Position numbers and translations under genes: made by a program | Shown: in pieces, positions 17,177 to 24,449 of the stretch | How positions within the stretch are numbered: the stretch's first letter is position 1 | How the letters are laid out: each line of letters begins with the position of its first letter | DNA from: Bacteriovoracaceae bacterium UBA6153 | GTDB taxonomy: Bacteria > Bdellovibrionota > Bacteriovoracia > Bacteriovoracales > Bacteriovoracaceae | DNA: 64,000 nt | Direction: 5' to 3' | Assembly: GCA_002428265.1 (NCBI GenBank) | Contig: DIUR01000001.1 | Coordinates: 1 to 64,000, forward strand | The notes under the pieces: model-generated | Told to the model about the DNA's origin: nothing | The model's database searches: none | Seen by the model: the letters and a program-made list of their open reading frames with translations, nothing else

Positions 17177-17262
17177 ATCATACTCCTTATAAAACGCCAA
17201 ACTCCGAACACCTACCTCAAAAAACTAATCTACTTAATCATCCAATAAACTCCTAATCTAAA

Positions 17263-17421
17263 AACTTCTCAACTTCACACACCAATCATTCATCTAAAAC
17301 AATCCCTCTCGCTATTTCCTGACCACTTCCACACATTATGTTGTGGGGGAGTGGTCAGGGAATTATGCGAGTTTTTTAGATGAATCCAGAATCCAATATT
17401 GGTGTGTGATTTTGAGAAGTT
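17263..17421. repeat. 159-bp imperfect palindrome
   Basis: The two halves are near reverse complements: AACTTCTCAA plus TCACACACCAAT at the outside (17263 onward and ending 17421), ATTCATCTAAAA in the middle, CTCGC and TTCCTGACCACT near the centre, and CCACA/TGTGG at the tip around TTATG. Small bulges interrupt the stem, the largest about 12 bases in the right arm. It lies between the Replic_Relax gene, whose last codons it covers, and the small gene before the recombinase. It could be an origin, a transfer origin, or a structured transcript end. Confidence 0.85.
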
Positions 17422-18224
17422 AAATTAATATTACCATCAACCATATTCTCATTTAACATGCTCACCTTGTAGGCAGTCGTGTGAGCAGAATCAATTGCAT
17501 TTGAAAAATAATTTTTAATTAAACTGGTAGAGTTCAATCCAATCATCTTTGCATTGACTCCATTGGTTTTTAAATCTGATAAAAGCGTGAAAAATATTTT
17601 AACTTTTGAAAAGCTTGAATACTCTTTTGAAAACTGATCCTTAAGAATATTTAAAACAGAACGACTATTCACAAAATACCAAACCGAATGAAGATCATCT
17701 TTATAAAGGTATTGATTTATAATTTTCTTGTAGCGGTCTTTGCTTTTAAGTGTCAGTTCTAATTCAACCGCATTAGCTACTTTGTATCCAGCGACCTCGC
17801 TATCAAAAATAGCATCTGGTATGTGCTTATCTTTGGCATCTCTCATCTTGTATTTTGAAAAGATATGGCCTTTGATTTCATGTTCTGATATCCAATGATT
17901 GACTAATCCCATCTTTTCTAAAATTAATCGAAGTGACGTTAATTGATAATCATGACCGATATTTGCTCTTGAACAAAAGAGCTTCAAATATTTCTTGCCA
18001 AGATCGTTTCCTGTCTTCTCAGTCACTAACCAAAGAAACTCATTGTTTGCTTCAAGTTTACCAGAGCGTCTAATTAATTTATTTTCTTCCAAAATTCTTA
18101 AACGTCTTAGGACTGTTCTAATATTAACGTCAGCAAAAAATAAATTAACAATCTGCTTAGTTGAAAGCATTCCATAGTCAGCTAAAAAATTAAGAAGCAT
18201 TAAATCTCTTTTTGTTTTAATCAA
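17376..18224 (-). CDS. Replication-relaxation (Replic_Relax) family protein
   Basis: A 282-residue protein. An N-terminal winged helix (RDLMLLNFLADYGMLSTKQI through RRLRILEENKLIRR) is followed by GHDYQLTSLRLILEK and an alpha/beta core with PDAIF and ELELTLKSKDRYKKIINQY, the D and ExE-type pattern typical of Replic_Relax proteins from plasmids and integrative elements, some thought to nick or melt origins. Upstream, 12 bases away, is a membrane coiled-coil gene on the same strand. The final 12 codons lie inside the large palindrome. Family assignment is by pattern; biochemical role is inferred. Confidence 0.72.
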   Translation of the reverse strand: MIKTKRDLMLLNFLADYGMLSTKQIVNLFFADVNIRTVLRRLRILEENKLIRRSGKLEANNEFLWLVTEKTGNDLGKKYLKLFCSRANIGHDYQLTSLRLILEKMGLVNHWISEHEIKGHIFSKYKMRDAKDKHIPDAIFDSEVAGYKVANAVELELTLKSKDRYKKIINQYLYKDDLHSVWYFVNSRSVLNILKDQFSKEYSSFSKVKIFFTLLSDLKTNGVNAKMIGLNSTSLIKNYFSNAIDSAHTTAYKVSMLNENMVDGNINLTSQNHTPILDSGFI

Positions 18225-18236
18225 TCTTTTTCTCCT

Positions 18237-18551
18237 TTATAGTCTTTTTAAAAAATCAAGGCCTGGATTTAAATTTTTCTCTTCTTCTTTTATAATTTTA
18301 TAGAGAGCATCTTTTTTTGCCTGTTCTTTAAAATTATAAAATTGTCTTTCTAACGAATTATATTTTTGATCAGCTAAAAATTTTTGATAGTCAGCCTTTT
18401 TAAAAATATCTTCTTGCTCCTTTTGTAAAAGTTGAATGTGCCCTTTTAAAGAGTCGATCTCGCTCTGTTGATTAATTTCAAATTGGGCCTTAATTCGATA
18501 CCCCAACCAAAAAGAAATCCCACAGCACATAAATGTCCAAGTTAAACTCAT
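18237..18551 (-). CDS. Single-pass membrane protein with coiled coil
   Basis: A 104-residue protein: one N-terminal membrane helix (SLTWTFMCCGISFWLGYRI) then a long charged coiled coil (about 28-90). ATG 18551 is chosen because AAAGGG precedes it; an upstream in-frame start would precede the helix by 12 polar residues. It is the first gene of a minus-strand group with the Replic_Relax gene and probably the small gene and recombinase. Likely a membrane-tethering or transfer accessory protein; no family recognised. Confidence 0.55.
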   Translation of the reverse strand: MSLTWTFMCCGISFWLGYRIKAQFEINQQSEIDSLKGHIQLLQKEQEDIFKKADYQKFLADQKYNSLERQFYNFKEQAKKDALYKIIKEEEKNLNPGLDFLKRL

Positions 18552-18860
18552 ACTGTTTTCCCTTTTAGGTAAATTAATTTTCTGCAAATCAATGATTCGC
18601 TAAAATAGCTAATGGAAAGTTGAATTTGATTGATAAAGCTAAAATTTTGCTCTATCTTGAATGAATAGACGACCAATCTATCATTCTCTAGCTTTAATTT
18701 TTTTGCATAATCCTCCTTATAAACTTGCCTGCAAAATGCAGACTAATCAAAAACGAAATCACAAAAAAAATAAAAATACATTACGAGTTGCAATGCCCCC
18801 GCAAGTCATAATGAAGAAGTTTAATCATTTTGAATTGTTATCTATGAAAATAATTTGAAA

Positions 18861-18899
18861 AAAAATGGCCTGAGCTTTTAAATTCTCTGGCCTATTTTT
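18861..18899 (+). terminator. Intrinsic terminator, possibly bidirectional
   Basis: GGCC-T-GAG (18867-18874) pairs with CTC-T-GGCC (18885-18892) with one T-T mismatch, followed by TATTTTT. Runs of A before the stem would serve as a T-tract on the minus strand. Confidence 0.55.
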
Positions 18900-18997
18900 G
18901 ATATTTAATTCTTTGGTCAAGTTATTGATGTGCGGTCATTTACCTAGTGGTTCCAAAACCGAAAAATTTTACAAATATCTTAAGCAATCAAGCCCAA

Positions 18998-19021
18998 TAA
19001 AAAACCTCTCGTGATAAGAGG
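18998..19021 (-). terminator. Weak minus-strand terminator
   Basis: CCTCT and AGAGG (loop of seven) followed on the minus strand by TTTTTTATT. The stem is only about five pairs, so strength is doubtful. Confidence 0.4.
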
Positions 19022-19075
19022 GGTCTCAAGTATTGAAAATTCCCGTAGGTCTAACAAACCTGTATTTGGGGGTAA

Positions 19076-19258
19076 GTAATATTAGCAAATTTTTACTCAG
19101 TTGCATTTAGAAAGATGCTCTACACTTCAATGGAAGAAATGCAAAAAGATCTTGATATCCTTATGAAGTATTACAACTGTGATCGAACGAACCAGGGTAA
19201 ACGCTGTAAAACTCGCACACCGATGGAAACCTTCATAAAGGGTAAGGAACTTTATTAA
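19076..19258 (+). pseudogene. C-terminal remnant of an IS481-type transposase
   Basis: An open stretch of about 60 codons without an initiation site encodes FYSVAFRKMLYTSMEEMQ, then DLDILMKYYNCDRTNQGKR and RTPMETFIKGKELY before a stop. This matches the end of the DDE integrase core of IS481-like transposases (YN-x-x-RTHQGK-x-C-x-x-RTPM-x-TF). The rest of the gene is gone: an in-frame stop lies directly upstream at 19073. It is a degraded relic showing past insertion activity in this accessory region. Confidence 0.72.
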
Positions 19259-19408
19259 AAAATGGTATATGAGGAGGTAAAGAAAAAGAAGCACCCATCC
19301 GAAAATGGGAACCAGAAACTGAAATAGAATATTTGACCTAAAAATTGATTTTGCCTGAGGATGTCTAAACGCTTTTAGTGACTCGTGCAACTAAATAAAG
19401 CGGTACAA

Positions 19409-19446
19409 AGAAAAAAGCCGTCGCTCAAAGCGATGGCTTTTTTCTT
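19409..19446. terminator. Bidirectional intrinsic terminator
   Basis: GCCGTCGC and GCGATGGC pair (one G-T) around TCAAA and are flanked by A-runs and T-runs on both sides. It ends the minus-strand gene at 19455. Confidence 0.85.
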
Positions 19447-19454
19447 TTATAAAC

Positions 19455-20057
19455 TTACAATTTGATATTATTTAATTTAAGTACTTTAACCACACCGTTT
19501 TTATCTAGCGTGAGTGAAAGATTCCATAAAAAATTTAAATTAGACAAGTAGTCGACAGTAGAAAAATTCTTATTTACAATATAATCATTACCAAAATATT
19601 CTTGAAATATTTTATTAATTACAGAACTAGAATTTTCAAAATCTCCTGGATGAAATGCCATTTGAAAGTTTCTAACATTTTTCCTATTAAAAACTGAACT
19701 TTTATTCACATTGATAGATATTTTAAGAATATCATTTGTTATTTGTTCATATTCAACTGAAGGCAAGTAAGACCAAGGTAATGTCATCCCTTCTCTAAAC
19801 ATACTCAAATGCTGTTTTCCTTCAAATTTTAATGTATCAATTTTTTGATTTCGACAACTTCCAATTGAAGTATTAAATGTAATTTTTAGTTCATTATCTG
19901 TTTCAATTTTTTTAATATTATAAATGACATTTACAAGTGTAAAATCCTTTAAATCACATCTTGCAGTTTTTGTTGGAACTATTGCAACCAGAGTCTCAGA
20001 TGCTTGTGAATTAATATTAAATACAAATAAAGAAAGTAACGCGAGCATTAGCTTCAT
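19455..20057 (-). CDS. Exported hypothetical protein
   Basis: A 200-residue protein with a signal peptide (MKLMLALLSLFVFNINSQAS). The mature part is beta-rich with two cysteines (RCDLKDF and SCRNQK) that could form a disulfide. No family recognised. TAGGAGATAGA precedes the start, and a strong terminator follows. It is a monocistronic gene inside the accessory region and more AT-rich than core genes. Confidence 0.65.
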   Translation of the reverse strand: MKLMLALLSLFVFNINSQASETLVAIVPTKTARCDLKDFTLVNVIYNIKKIETDNELKITFNTSIGSCRNQKIDTLKFEGKQHLSMFREGMTLPWSYLPSVEYEQITNDILKISINVNKSSVFNRKNVRNFQMAFHPGDFENSSSVINKIFQEYFGNDYIVNKNFSTVDYLSNLNFLWNLSLTLDKNGVVKVLKLNNIKL

Positions 20058-20171
20058 AAAGTCTATCTCCTAGCTTTTGGTTTAAAAGAATTTAACATTA
20101 TTTTGATTAAAATAATTTGTCCTTGAAATAATTACACTGCTTTTGTTCTTAACCCCCAATTGAGCTAGGCA
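20058..20171. promoter_or_regulatory. Divergent intergenic region
   Basis: This AT-rich stretch must hold the promoters of the exported gene at 20057 (minus) and the small peptide gene at 20191 (plus). I could not assign -35 and -10 boxes with confidence. Confidence 0.35.
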
Positions 20172-20186
20172 CCTCCATTCAGGAGG
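20172..20186 (+). promoter_or_regulatory. Hairpin masking the ribosome binding site of the 51-aa peptide
   Basis: CCTCC (20172-20176) pairs with GGAGG (20182-20186) across ATTCA. The GGAGG is the Shine-Dalgarno of the ATG at 20191. Five pairs, four of them G-C, would hide it. Confidence 0.55.
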
Positions 20187-20190
20187 ATCT

Positions 20191-20346
20191 ATGCAAGCGA
20201 CTGGAAATACAACAAAACACGACCGAACAAAGGCTCAAAAACTAGTGCTTGTAATGGCCTCGATATGCTTCATTTTTTTTAAGGCACTTAGTGCAGCTGT
20301 ACGAACTGCTTATTACCATCAGATTTTTCTAACTTCTAAAAAATAG
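20191..20346 (+). CDS. Small single-span membrane peptide
   Basis: A 51-codon gene with a perfect AGGAGG four bases before its ATG. A charged N-terminus (TKHDRTKAQK) leads into a hydrophobic helix (LVLVMASICFIFFKALSAAV) and a basic tail ending in TSKK. Size, single helix and charged ends resemble type I toxin or other small membrane peptides. The ribosome binding site is paired in a local hairpin. No family recognised; membrane location is predicted, function is not. Confidence 0.55.
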   Translation: MQATGNTTKHDRTKAQKLVLVMASICFIFFKALSAAVRTAYYHQIFLTSKK

Positions 20347-20536
20347 GAATTGAGGATTGAGGATTGAATCTTAAAATGTTCACATGCCCTACAAGCTTCC
20401 TGGCGAATGTACCACATTGGATCATTCAGCATTGGTAGAATTGAAGTCACAATTGATTTGTTGTTCAATGTAACGATTTATAACTGTCTAATAATTCGAT
20501 TCTTTTAGCTTTTCCGATCAACTGGTGCCAAACTCA
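20347..20536. other. Non-coding spacer before the toxin-antitoxin pair
   Basis: It contains short direct repeats (TTGAGGA twice near 20352-20366). No gene is seen. A promoter for the pair must lie near its right end. Confidence 0.4.
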
Positions 20537-20566
20537 ACATGAATTGCGTAATTCCGCAATTCGTGT
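20537..20566. promoter_or_regulatory. 30-bp palindromic operator before the toxin-antitoxin pair
   Basis: ACATGAATTGCG (20537-20548) and CGCAATTCGTGT (20555-20566) are reverse complements with one T/C difference, around TAATTC. It ends 12 bases before the ATG at 20579, so a bound dimer would block the promoter. It fits the autoregulatory operator of an XRE-type antitoxin. Confidence 0.7.
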
Positions 20567-20578
20567 TATTATCTCTCA

Positions 20579-20881
20579 ATGGAGAGACGTAGATATAAAA
20601 TTGAATCAATCTTTGTTAATGGGAACACTTACTCAGAGGTCGTAATTGATCCGCATTATGAATTGAAGCATTCTGAGCATATTAACGACGAGATAATTTT
20701 ATCTTTAGTTCAAAGGCTTAATGGTAAAAGAGAGTTACCAACTGATATTGAAGATGGATTTAATTACTACGTCACAATGATTGATTTAGGAGAGAAGTAT
20801 TATCGTCTCATATGGTTAATAGAAGATAATGCTATCTATATCGGTGTTGTTAACGCCTTTAGAGACGGCAAAGGAGAATGA
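20579..20881 (+). CDS. Putative RelE/HigB-like toxin
   Basis: A 100-residue soluble protein. The C-terminal half (YYRLIWLIEDNAIYIGVVNAFRD) has the beta-hairpin pattern of small RelE/ParE-fold or related toxins. It overlaps the XRE-family partner by 4 bases (ATGA), the usual toxin-antitoxin layout with the toxin first, as in HigBA. There is no ribosome binding site and only about 12 bases between the palindrome and the ATG, so the message may be nearly leaderless. The toxin call rests on context and weak pattern; the family is not certain. Confidence 0.6.
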   Translation: MERRRYKIESIFVNGNTYSEVVIDPHYELKHSEHINDEIILSLVQRLNGKRELPTDIEDGFNYYVTMIDLGEKYYRLIWLIEDNAIYIGVVNAFRDGKGE

Positions 20882-21186
20882 ATATGGCATTTCCATCTGA
20901 AAAAGAATTAGAAAAAATTAGAGAAAAACTTGAAAAGGCTGATCCATCATATGCACTTCCTCAAAATGCAACAAAAGTGGAGAAGTTAAAATATAATCTT
21001 TGCCAAAAGTTTGTTGTTTATATTTTAGAGAATAAAATTTCACAGGCAGAACTTGCAAAACAACTTGATATGGATACTGCAAGGTTAAATGAAATTGTTA
21101 AGTATAAAATTCATCTTTTCACTGTTGATAAATTAATTGAATTTGCAACTCGACTTGACCCAAATTTAGATATCAAAGTTGCTTAG
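20878..21186 (+). CDS. XRE-family antitoxin
   Basis: A 102-residue protein with a helix-turn-helix of the XRE type: KISQAELAKQLDMDTARLNEIVKYK at about 57-81, followed by FTVDKLIEFATRLD, as in HigA-like antitoxins. The start overlaps the toxin stop (ATGA). The N-terminal part is acidic and may wrap the toxin. It likely binds the palindrome at 20537-20566. Its last 21 bases overlap the convergent gene at 21166. Confidence 0.78.
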   Translation: MNMAFPSEKELEKIREKLEKADPSYALPQNATKVEKLKYNLCQKFVVYILENKISQAELAKQLDMDTARLNEIVKYKIHLFTVDKLIEFATRLDPNLDIKVA

Positions 21187-21417
21187 ACCCTTTTTCTTAA
21201 TCTTCTGAAAATAATTTTGGATAGCGTCTTCAGTTCGGCTATAATGAGATGCTAATTGTCTTCGAGACCATCCATCTATAAAGCGTAACTTTGCCAACTC
21301 ACGCAAATCGACTCTAGGCTCTTGCCATCTTACTGGATAGACCATATCCAACAAAATTGGTTCTTTTATGATTGCATGGTAGGCACCATTATGATTAAGC
21401 ATCAAAAGAAAACTCAT
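21166..21417 (-). CDS. Small helix-turn-helix protein downstream of thiI
   Basis: An 83-residue protein. LRELAKLRFIDGWSRRQLASHYSRTEDAIQNYFQKIKKKG is a resolvase/homeodomain-like helix-turn-helix. ATG 21417 lies inside the 3' end of thiI (23-base overlap), which points to coupled translation. It may regulate or bind nucleic acid; no named family. A longer frame beginning at 21441 is possible. Confidence 0.55.
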   Translation of the reverse strand: MSFLLMLNHNGAYHAIIKEPILLDMVYPVRWQEPRVDLRELAKLRFIDGWSRRQLASHYSRTEDAIQNYFQKIKKKGLSNFDI

Positions 21418-22621
21418 CTTTCTTATAAAAATCCCCAACAAGGTTAACTGAATACACTTCTGTTTTTTCTAAAGCAGAACTAAATTCTGAGCTTAGGTCG
21501 AAATCCTTATCCCAATTTTTCCAGTAGTCCATATTAGGATTTAGAATAGGAGACTTGGGAGCAAACATTGCGCAGGCATCATCATGAGGTAAGATCGAGA
21601 TGTCGTGAGTATTGATAGTGGCCGCAAGATTGAGAATTTCTAATTTATTAAATCCTACAAGTGGTCTTAGGATAATTCGATCTGAAACTTTATCCATCAA
21701 AAATAAATTCTTCATTGTCTGGCTTGAAACTTGCCCAACACAGTCTCCTGTGATGATAGCGTCTGCTTTTGAGAGCTCACAAATCTTATTAGTGAACTCA
21801 ATCATGTACCTACGAAAAATGAGCGTGCGGTATTCTTCGCGGCACTCTTTGGCGATTCGAGACTGGATTTCTCCAAAAGGCACAATGTAGAGATGAGTTT
21901 GTCTTTGAAATTTGGCCAGCTCTTTTGTGAGACTTTTAATTTTCGCAATAACTTCTCTTCCTACAAATGGGTAGGCGTGGAAAAAAACAAATGATTGCCT
22001 AACTCCTCTTTTGGCCATGAGGTAGCTGGCAACAGGGGAGTCAAAGCCTCCTGAGAGCATTGTGACGGCCGAGCCCGTACTTCCCCATGGAAGACCACCC
22101 ATGCCTTTTCTCGTCTCAGTTGAGATGACAACGTGATTAGGAAGAATCCTTACATCAACAACGAGCTCTGTTGTTTTTAAATTAACTTTTGCTAATGGAT
22201 AGTGATTTAAAACGCGATGACCGATTTCTCGGCCGATAAACACTGAAGTTTGAGTAAAAGATTTATCTATTCTCTTAACCATTGCTCTGAAAGTAAATGG
22301 TTTGCCTTCTAAGTGCTTCAGTCCCGTAACAACTTCCTCGTAAACGTTCTCCATGCTCTCTTCTGGAAGGCGAGGAAGAATTTTACAAGGCGAGATATAA
22401 GCAAGGCCTGGAACACAGGTAAGAGCAGATAGAAGGTCTTGGCCGAACTCTGTTTTTGAAGTGTAGTAAAGTCTTTCTGATTGCACTTTATAGCTAAATT
22501 TATCTGAGTGATAATGTTTAAAAACAGCAGCAATATGAGTTGTGGCCGCACGAAGGTAAGTGGCGCGGTTTTTTCCCTTAAGCCATAATTCATCAATTGA
22601 AATAACGAGAGTCGAGTTCAT
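21395..22621 (-). CDS. thiI: tRNA 4-thiouridine synthetase ThiI without rhodanese domain
   Basis: A 408-residue enzyme with ferredoxin-like and THUMP domains (about 1-170) and the PP-loop domain with SGGFDSP (190-196). TGDCVGQVSSQT and HDDACAMFAPKSP (C350, equivalent to the relay Cys of ThiI) are intact. The C-terminal rhodanese domain of the enterobacterial protein is absent, so sulfur must come from another persulfide carrier. The adjacent cysteine desulfurase, 13 bases upstream on the same strand, is the obvious donor. It makes s4U8 in tRNA and possibly serves thiamine synthesis. Confidence 0.92.
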   Translation of the reverse strand: MNSTLVISIDELWLKGKNRATYLRAATTHIAAVFKHYHSDKFSYKVQSERLYYTSKTEFGQDLLSALTCVPGLAYISPCKILPRLPEESMENVYEEVVTGLKHLEGKPFTFRAMVKRIDKSFTQTSVFIGREIGHRVLNHYPLAKVNLKTTELVVDVRILPNHVVISTETRKGMGGLPWGSTGSAVTMLSGGFDSPVASYLMAKRGVRQSFVFFHAYPFVGREVIAKIKSLTKELAKFQRQTHLYIVPFGEIQSRIAKECREEYRTLIFRRYMIEFTNKICELSKADAIITGDCVGQVSSQTMKNLFLMDKVSDRIILRPLVGFNKLEILNLAATINTHDISILPHDDACAMFAPKSPILNPNMDYWKNWDKDFDLSSEFSSALEKTEVYSVNLVGDFYKKDEFSFDA

Positions 22622-22634
22622 ATTTTGTGTGCCT

Positions 22635-23771
22635 TTATCTTTTTATCATATGTTTTAATTCATTCCAGATAACTAAAAAATCGCGCAGAAGATTTTCGAC
22701 TTCAGATTCTGTTGTTATAGGGCCGATCGATATGCGCAAAAAGTTTTTATGAAACCTTTCAGGAATATTCATTGCAAATAATGTTGGGTTAAATCCCGAA
22801 ACCTTTGATGAACATGCAGAAGTAGAAGAAATAAAAATGTTTTTCATCTCTAAATGCCTGACGATAATATCTGATGAAATCCCTGGAAGAATGAACGATG
22901 TAATAAAAGGAGATGTTGATGTAAAAGGAAAATTTATTTCTGGGATGGCCGTGCTTAATTTTGATTTGATAAGAGCTGAGAAAAGATCTGCTTTTTCTAG
23001 TGATGATTTTTGATGAGCTATTGAAATTTTCATCGCTTGATAAAATCCAGCAATCAAGGGATACGCGGAGGTACTAGAGCGCTGGCCATTTTCCTGTCCG
23101 CCACCAATAAGTAGTGGTCTAAGCTTTTGGCCATTTTTTAAAAATAATCCTGCCACTCCTTTTGGACCTCCAATTTTATGAGAGGTGAAGCTCATTGAAT
23201 CGATGGAAGGTTGAAGCTTAATGTCGATTTTGCCAAATGACTGAGTGGCATCGACATGCACGTGAGCATTTGATTTTTCTTTTACAAGTTTTGCAAGTGC
23301 TTCAATATCATTTATAACACCATTTTGGTTATTAACATGGGTTAAAACAACAAGCTTAACTTGCTCATTGATCTGACTCAGAAAAAGTTCGTGATCAATT
23401 TCTCCTGAAGCAGTTAAGCGAATTTCTTTTATGCTTATTTTAAATCGCTCAGCTAATGATTCAATCGGGCCAGTCACACTGGGATGATCGGCCTTGCAGT
23501 AGAGGATGATATCATTCTGGGTAAAATCTAATCCTTGAATAACTGTGTTGTTAGATTCAGTTGCAGATGAAGTGAAAATGAAAGAATCATTTCTAGAGGC
23601 CTTGAGGCTTTTTAGAAAATCCTGGCGATACTCTTCAATTTTTTCGTTTAGGTTGTGGCCTAAAAGATGCTGAGCACTTGGATTAGCGTAGTCATCACGA
23701 AGTGCGCGCGCAAGCTCTTCGAGAACTTCCGGATATATTGGTGAAGAGGCCGCATGATCAAAGTAATTCAT
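22635..23771 (-). CDS. Cysteine desulfurase (NifS/IscS-like)
   Basis: A 378-residue PLP enzyme that removes sulfur from cysteine as a protein persulfide. The PLP Lys is in SFTSHKIGGPKG (K199), VHVDATQSFGK carries the cofactor Asp, and the active Cys is in STSACSSK (C320). The arrangement with thiI 13 bases downstream indicates a dedicated tRNA-thiolation pair. No iscU follows, so a general Fe-S role is less likely from context. Family certain, exact symbol not. Confidence 0.9.
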   Translation of the reverse strand: MNYFDHAASSPIYPEVLEELARALRDDYANPSAQHLLGHNLNEKIEEYRQDFLKSLKASRNDSFIFTSSATESNNTVIQGLDFTQNDIILYCKADHPSVTGPIESLAERFKISIKEIRLTASGEIDHELFLSQINEQVKLVVLTHVNNQNGVINDIEALAKLVKEKSNAHVHVDATQSFGKIDIKLQPSIDSMSFTSHKIGGPKGVAGLFLKNGQKLRPLLIGGGQENGQRSSTSAYPLIAGFYQAMKISIAHQKSSLEKADLFSALIKSKLSTAIPEINFPFTSTSPFITSFILPGISSDIIVRHLEMKNIFISSTSACSSKVSGFNPTLFAMNIPERFHKNFLRISIGPITTESEVENLLRDFLVIWNELKHMIKR

Positions 23772-23889
23772 AAGTTATGAGTATCATACTTGAAAAGTCA
23801 CTGCAAGGAGACTGGGCAGTGATGCCATTGAGGAAATACATAGAAATTTATTTAAACTTACATGCAATTCTGTGATAAAAATAAGCACC

Positions 23890-24444
23890 ATGATTAGCAT
23901 TTATAAACGATTAGCACTCTTGTTTGGAGTATTCGTCATATTCATCTCACCTTCATTGGCAGGCGAGAAGATTAATGAAATTGGCAAAATAATCTATTCC
24001 GAAGAGACATCTTCTTTTTATTTTTTATATTTAAAAGAAAATAAAGTCGTCTCTTATGCTCTCGCCGCTGATAACAAAAAAAATTATGCAAAATTAAAGA
24101 AAATGGTCAATAAGTCAGTTCGCCTAACAGGGGACTTAGACTGGAAAATTAATAATAGAGAAGGGTTTTCTGCTAAAGAAATCCTAACCTTTATTGAATT
24201 AAGTGAATTTGAATTAAATCTCCTGGCCTTTGATTCCAGAAAAATGATTGAGCAGGATAATCTAGTCTCTCGGGTGAACTTTAAAACAACCCAGACCTCA
24301 TCTGGCGCAATTGAAATTCCTGATGCTGTCGCAGACTCGACTATCGGGACAGCTTCTGTCATCGTAGGCGTTCTGGCCGGACCCATCGCCCTTATCCCTG
24401 CCGCTATTTTTGGGATTACTCAGCTTCTCTCTGATGAACAATAA
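23890..24444 (+). CDS. Exported or membrane-anchored hypothetical protein
   Basis: A protein of 184 residues from ATG 23890 (a GTG at 23872 would add six). A signal sequence (LALLFGVFVIFISPSLAG) precedes a beta-rich domain, and a C-terminal hydrophobic segment (ASVIVGVLAGPIALIPAAIFGITQLL) could insert in a membrane. No clear Shine-Dalgarno is visible. No family recognised. Confidence 0.55.
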   Translation: MISIYKRLALLFGVFVIFISPSLAGEKINEIGKIIYSEETSSFYFLYLKENKVVSYALAADNKKNYAKLKKMVNKSVRLTGDLDWKINNREGFSAKEILTFIELSEFELNLLAFDSRKMIEQDNLVSRVNFKTTQTSSGAIEIPDAVADSTIGTASVIVGVLAGPIALIPAAIFGITQLLSDEQ

Positions 24445-24449
24445 AATAT

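Larger units (their letters stand above)
18588..19075. other. AT-rich non-coding stretch of the element, possible small RNA
   Basis: No convincing protein gene. A plus-strand frame of 65 codons (18661-18858) lacks a ribosome binding site and has odd composition, but it ends two bases before a terminator-like hairpin at 18867-18892. A short CTGCA-AAA-TGCAG hairpin occurs near 18729-18741. A plus-strand non-coding RNA ending at 18899 is possible. No copy of the tRNA-Leu 3' end was found here. Confidence 0.4.

Noticed and set aside
17263..17421. Palindrome as a retron msr-msd or CRISPR-like array
   Set aside because: No reverse transcriptase or cas gene is nearby and there is a single inverted repeat, not an array.
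18661..18858. Plus-strand 65-codon frame in the element
   Set aside because: No ribosome binding site and unconvincing composition; kept only as a possible non-coding RNA because a terminator follows.
19127..19390. Minus-strand 87-codon frame
   Set aside because: It is antisense to the transposase remnant and has no initiation signal.
15290..21200. Direct repeat of the tRNA-Leu 3' end marking attR
   Set aside because: I searched by eye for copies of the T-arm and acceptor sequence and found none, so the right boundary of the element is undefined.
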